Positions 60,066 to 64,000 of a stretch of 64,000 nucleotides of DNA are shown in pieces. The DNA lies in contig DF237058.1 of NCBI GenBank assembly GCA_000708835.1, positions 1 to 64,000 of the forward strand. Reading direction: 5' to 3'. This DNA is from Klebsormidium nitens (Eukaryota; Streptophyta; Klebsormidiophyceae; Klebsormidiales; Klebsormidiaceae). A program made the translations under genes and the position numbers. Every line of letters starts with the position of its first letter. Within the stretch, counting starts at the first letter, position 1. The notes below the pieces were generated by a model, which worked only from the letters and a program-made list of their open reading frames with translations, made no database searches and was not told the origin of the DNA.

Positions 60066-60994
60066 ATTCGCTTGGAACCGGGGTGCAGAGCATTTGGTTA
60101 GTGAGGATGACAATAATATACCTAGAGAGTAGATTCCAAGGTCTTTGTATGTACATTGGAAAGTGTTGACGGTTTGCTTGGATGCCAACCTTGCTGTAGA
60201 TTCAGTGCGTTTGCCTCTTTCGCATATTCAATCTTAAAGAGAGACGGTTGCACTAGGCGGAGGCTGTCTGTGCAGTGCTGCAAAAATGCGGGTAGGCCTA
60301 GCGGCCATGGGTAACATTGAGTCATTCAGCTCATTCTGATCACGTTCTGTAGGAATTCATCAGATTCGAAATAGGCCCGTGGCAACCATTTTATGGCATC
60401 CAATATTGTTGCAAATTAATAACCTGCACGTTTTGGCATGTGGTGCCATGACTGTCTATAAGGACCGACGAGTTGAAAATGGCGCGCCTGACATGTTTTA
60501 TGTGCCCAGTGCTGAATACAAACGAGTATGTTGGTGGTATATGCCTGGCAGCCCGCGTACCAATCTATCTGCAATTCTAGGCTTGCATGTTGCACGCATG
60601 CCAGAAAACATTGATTCAGTTCCACCTTCAGTAACCATGGAGTCGTTTCACATACCAAGCATCCACATGTTGACCAGGTCCGCGGCTGATATCGGAATTT
60701 ACTCTGCTAGCCAAAACAAATCAGCTGACGCAAAGGCCACCACATGTACAATGCATCTGAACCAAGACCGGGCTGCTCTAATCAAGGCATGATTGGCAGT
60801 AGAGGATTCCGGCAACAAAAAACTTAAGACTTGTAGGAACATGCACAATCCCAAAAGACATGGGATCAATTAAGTGAAATTTGAACGACTGCTGGGATCA
60901 TGACGATGACTTGTGCCAGAAGTGCAACGTGATTATAGCGGGGCCGTCCCAAGGCAAGGAACCAGTATTCAGAATTGTACATGGGTGCTTGTGT
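60066..60994. other. Convergent intergenic gap between SDE2 and eL32
   Basis: No supported gene; an open frame at 60379-60792 shows no recognisable domain. It is AT-rich with CATGTT/GCACGCATGCC words near 60585. Both 3' UTRs are expected here. Confidence 0.5.
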
Positions 60995-62916
60995 CTACTC
61001 GTCCTCCTGGCTGCGAAGGCGGGCGGCACCGTTGGTGAGGGCAATGTTCAATTGCCGAGCCCTCTCTACGATGGCCTTCCTCTTCAGGGTGGACACGTTG
61101 TGAGCAATCTCGGCGCAGTATGTCCTGCAAAGAAGGGAAGGCGCCGGTTAATCTTCTGAATCAACCATCGATCCAACAGATTAGGACAATCAAGCTTGCC
61201 TGTCCTGGTCGGCGGGGATAGACCTCTGAACACTAGTAAAAAGGCAGCCCTGTGAGGTTCCATTTTGTTGGAATTACGAAGGCCTGAAGTAAAAGGTTAA
61301 CTTTTACACCGTCCCGTCCGGACGGTACTGAGGGCACCAAGCTTGATGCCCGGTACTCAATCTTGCCGAAACAGTTGAAGAATACTTACTAATACGGATC
61401 AATGACCTTTTGCCAGACTTCCTAGCCAAGTATATCAACCACCAAAAGGAAAGTACATGGTTCAACCCTTCCATATCAACGATCCTCCATACAACAACAG
61501 TAAGGGACTGGGCAAGGCTTAGTCCATTCACACCTAATCACTGAATTGACCTCCAAATCGGACAACTTCAAGGAAGTTGCAAAGGACCCCACAAACTAAA
61601 ATCGCTCAGCAATTCAGCAAATCTATCTATCTCTGGTCCCCCCAAACCCCGCCCCTCTTCAGAACTGGGACTGCCAATTGATTGGACCCACTTAAATTGC
61701 TCCTTGGTTTGCCCCGGCCTTAGATTCACTGGCCTGACAAGATGCGCATATCTCGTCAATGAATCTGCCAAATTGCTGTGTCGCGGGCGGGTGCCGACAG
61801 CTCTCTAAACCTTGATGAAAAGCTCACAGGAACAATCTATCGTAAGTTGCTCGGCACTTTCCAGGCTATGGAGTAAGCGGATCTCAGGGCACGAGGATTG
61901 TGCGCGTAACATTACTACTCAACTTGCCGAGACAGTGCTTTGGTAATCTCCTTATTGAACAGCTCAGCCCTCTGCATTTTCTAAGGCTTAATGACCAGTG
62001 ACAAGACTGATCAACTTTGCGGATGAGCAGGCGCCAGCAAAGTGCCTACTCGAGGCTAACTCATCTTAAAATTGCTTGTGCAAAGACACTATATTTGCGC
62101 ACTTGCGCGAAAAGCCCGTGGTTGAGATTCTCTTTGATCGTCGAATACTGCCCAGTTGCTTGCCCAGACAAACTAGCTTTTGTGCTCCTGGCAACTAGCA
62201 ACTGCATGCTCATCTTCAACACCTCAACCATCAGAGGACGCGATCGCTGGTGTTAAAACAAGCGGACGCACCAAGCGTGCTCATACCCACAGCTTAAGAG
62301 CTATACCGCCTCCATCAAGTATGGTAATGGTCTAACCCTGCAACCCTCACCTGTTGTGCATAAGCAGGAGGTCCAGCTCCGCCACGTTGGCCACCAGGAA
62401 CTTCTTGAACCCGTTGGGGAGGGTGTGCCTCGTCCTCTTGTTCGACCCGTACCCGATGTTGGGCATCAGCGTAACGCCCTTGAACTTCCGCCTCACTCTG
62501 CAATCAATACCCTTGGGCCTGCGCCAGCTCGGCTGCACACAAAAAACCCCTCCTTATGAGCTCTTCTGAAATACTAGAATTTACCTAATGCTCTCGGTGC
62601 ACGAGAGTCACCTTGTGGACCCACAAAATCTGAAAGACCATTACCATCACAAGAAAGACAGTGTACGCCCCGCTGCTGAAAGTTTACTCTAAAAACTTCG
62701 CTCTGCAACTAGCAAACTCGGGATCGAGATGACTTTTCAACCGTGTGCCTCTACCGCGCTGCCCGTGCCTCTGCCCTCTTCATGAATGTGCGCTACAAAG
62801 CAAAAATACAAAAAAAACCCGCTCACCTTGACAGCAATCTTCCTGTCATGTTGCATACGCTTGAACCTCTTGAGTCTCTTCTTCACAATCGTGTGCTTCA
62901 CCAAGGGGGCCACCAT
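60995..62916 (-). CDS. RPL32: 60S ribosomal protein eL32 (L32e)
   Basis: Three exons (62916-62827, 62532-62351, 61124-60995) give 133 residues, the usual length. The protein is a structural component of the large cytosolic ribosomal subunit. It matches eL32 throughout: basic N-terminus [20 protein letters not shown], then [58 protein letters not shown], and [21 protein letters not shown] with the final RLRSQEDE. Intron 2 is long (1226 nt) and contains nothing I recognise, such as a C/D snoRNA with clear boxes. It is divergent from SF3A1, so a ribosomal-protein and a splicing gene share a promoter region. Confidence 0.97.
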
Positions 62917-63544
62917 CTTGACAGACGCGTCGCCCGCCGGCCCTGTTGCGTCCTGCGCTCAGTTGGGGAGGAGGCCGAAAGAGGGCCAGAGAGACGAAGT
63001 CTTCGAGGTTTGATCAGCATCCGCAGTGCTCGATCTGGAGGTTTGGTCAGGGCATGTTTCGACGAATTCAGTTTGTTGTCAGGAAAATACCTGTTGTGGA
63101 ATCTTGTCATCGAAAATGTTCACTCAAACGGGTTCTTCGGAGTCCCATTTCTCCTGTGCTGCCACCGAGTATTCTTTGTGCGCAGAGTTCGATCTGGCAC
63201 CAGAGCACAGACTCAAGAGTCAGAGCTCTCTGCAAAGCATCCAGAATCACTGTACAGCAGGAGGTGCTGCATTCCTGCAAAGCGGCAGGGCGCCTCTCAA
63301 GCCTTGCAGTGGCAGGTGGAATGCAGTAGTCATTGCTGTGGCTGGTGAGGGCAGTTAAGAGCAAGTGTCCACTTGGCCTCCGACACCGCATTCGTGCGCT
63401 GATCAGGAGGCATTGTATTCTGCTTTATCGAGTTGAAAGCCAATGATCAGTGAGGAGGTACGCTCATGGTAGCCCTTTGAAATTGTGGTTTAGAGCTCAG
63501 CTGTAACTTTAAGCTGTTCTGGGTACATTTTCTGGGGCGCCAGG
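62917..63544. promoter_or_regulatory. Divergent interval between eL32 and SF3A1
   Basis: 628 nt between outward-facing start codons. An open plus-strand frame overlaps it but is not supported as coding. No distinct promoter word stands out. An in-frame TAG at 63491 lies upstream of the SF3A1 ATG. Confidence 0.5.
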
Positions 63545-64000
63545 ATGCCGGCCCTTGAGACGATCATGCGGTTGCCCGCCCCCGAGGCGGGCAGCCTGTC
63601 AGGGCCGTTACCTGCATCGCAAGTTGCGGCGGGGGACCAGAATGGTACCACCGCAGCTCTCCCTCCTAAAAAGGTTGAGATCGTCCCCACACAGACGGAA
63701 GTGGTTGGGATGATCCGGCCGCCTGCAGACATCCGCAGCATCGTGGATAAGACCGCGCAATTTGTGGCCAAGAACGGGCCGGAGTTTGAGAAGCGGATCC
63801 TTGCGAATGAGAAGAACAACGTCAAGTTCAACTTCCTGAATGCCACCGATTACTACCACGCGTATTACCAGCACAGAGTGAACGAGTTTAAGAAGCAATT
63901 GGCAGCCCCGCAGGAGGGGACTGCGCGGGCTGCCGAGGTGCCGGTGGCCGCTCCGGTTGCGGCGCCTGTGGAGGAAGCGCCTCCACCGAAGAAAGAGCTA
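63545..64000 (+). CDS. SF3A1: Splicing factor 3A subunit 1 (SF3a120/PRP21), N-terminal part
   Basis: 152 codons are present without a stop and the frame runs off the right edge. SF3A1 is a U2 snRNP component needed for branch-site recognition. After a low-complexity N-terminus, PTQTEVVGMIRPPADIRSIV leads into the first SURP domain (about residues 70-115), with the family block FVAKNGPEFEKRILANEKNN then FNFLNATDYYHAYYQHRV. A Pro/Ala/Glu-rich linker follows at the edge. The second SURP and the ubiquitin-like domain would be outside the window. Confidence 0.95.
   Translation, partial: MPALETIMRLPAPEAGSLSGPLPASQVAAGDQNGTTAALPPKKVEIVPTQTEVVGMIRPPADIRSIVDKTAQFVAKNGPEFEKRILANEKNNVKFNFLNATDYYHAYYQHRVNEFKKQLAAPQEGTARAAEVPVAAPVAAPVEEAPPPKKEL

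Noticed and set aside
62743-63348. 201-codon plus-strand frame
   Set aside because: It runs antisense over the first exon of eL32 and then through its promoter; no recognisable protein.

Overview
This is a gene-dense stretch of eukaryotic nuclear DNA. Almost every gene is split by GT-AG introns, the proteins resemble green-plant homologues (GONST1-type GDP-mannose transporter, strictosidine-synthase-like protein, plant-type WBP2/GRAM protein, GSNOR, LPA1/REP27-like membrane protein), and a predicted secreted protein has a KLLQ motif after its signal peptide, as often seen in green algae. A streptophyte green alga of the Klebsormidium kind is my best inference; the sequence alone does not prove the species.

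From left to right the genes are: COX19 (+, 790-2404); S-formylglutathione hydrolase (-, 3412-6505); S-(hydroxymethyl)glutathione dehydrogenase/GSNOR (+, 6927-12703); an F420-dependent NADP reductase-like protein (-, 13594-16439); a GDP-mannose transporter (-, 18818-24442); a GT61 glycosyltransferase (+, 26898-34641); a catechol O-methyltransferase-like enzyme (-, 35651-37309); an LPA1/REP27-like plastid protein (-, 37514-39871); a NUDT14-type Nudix hydrolase (+, 40329-41453); a strictosidine-synthase-like protein (-, 42409-47581); a WBP2-like GRAM protein (+, 47909-51978); a tRNA-like element (53329-53474); an unknown secreted protein (-, 54733-57567); SDE2 (+, 58571-60065); ribosomal protein eL32 (-, 60995-62916); and the start of SF3A1 (+, from 63545). 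Exon joins were built by hand, requiring GT(or GC)/AG ends, matching phase and homology across each junction; every complete model sums to a whole number of codons.

Genes mostly alternate in strand, giving head-to-head pairs with shared promoters and tail-to-tail pairs with AT-rich gaps. One pair is functionally coherent: the two successive glutathione-dependent formaldehyde oxidation enzymes are divergent from a 421-nt promoter, and each carries a 95-residue N-terminal presequence before a start Met that would give the usual cytosolic-length protein. A second pair, a Golgi GDP-sugar transporter and a Golgi-type GT61 glycosyltransferase, is also divergent.

The most unusual observation is a set of 'exon echoes': introns of the GT61 gene (and of the GDP-mannose transporter and WBP2-like genes) contain tandem, degenerating copies of the neighbouring exon edge. 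Copies of an exon's 5' end lie only upstream of it and copies of a 3' end only downstream. The repeat period is about 110-150 nt in most arrays. In one array the palindrome TGACGTCA sits exactly 25 nt before the exon start in all four units.
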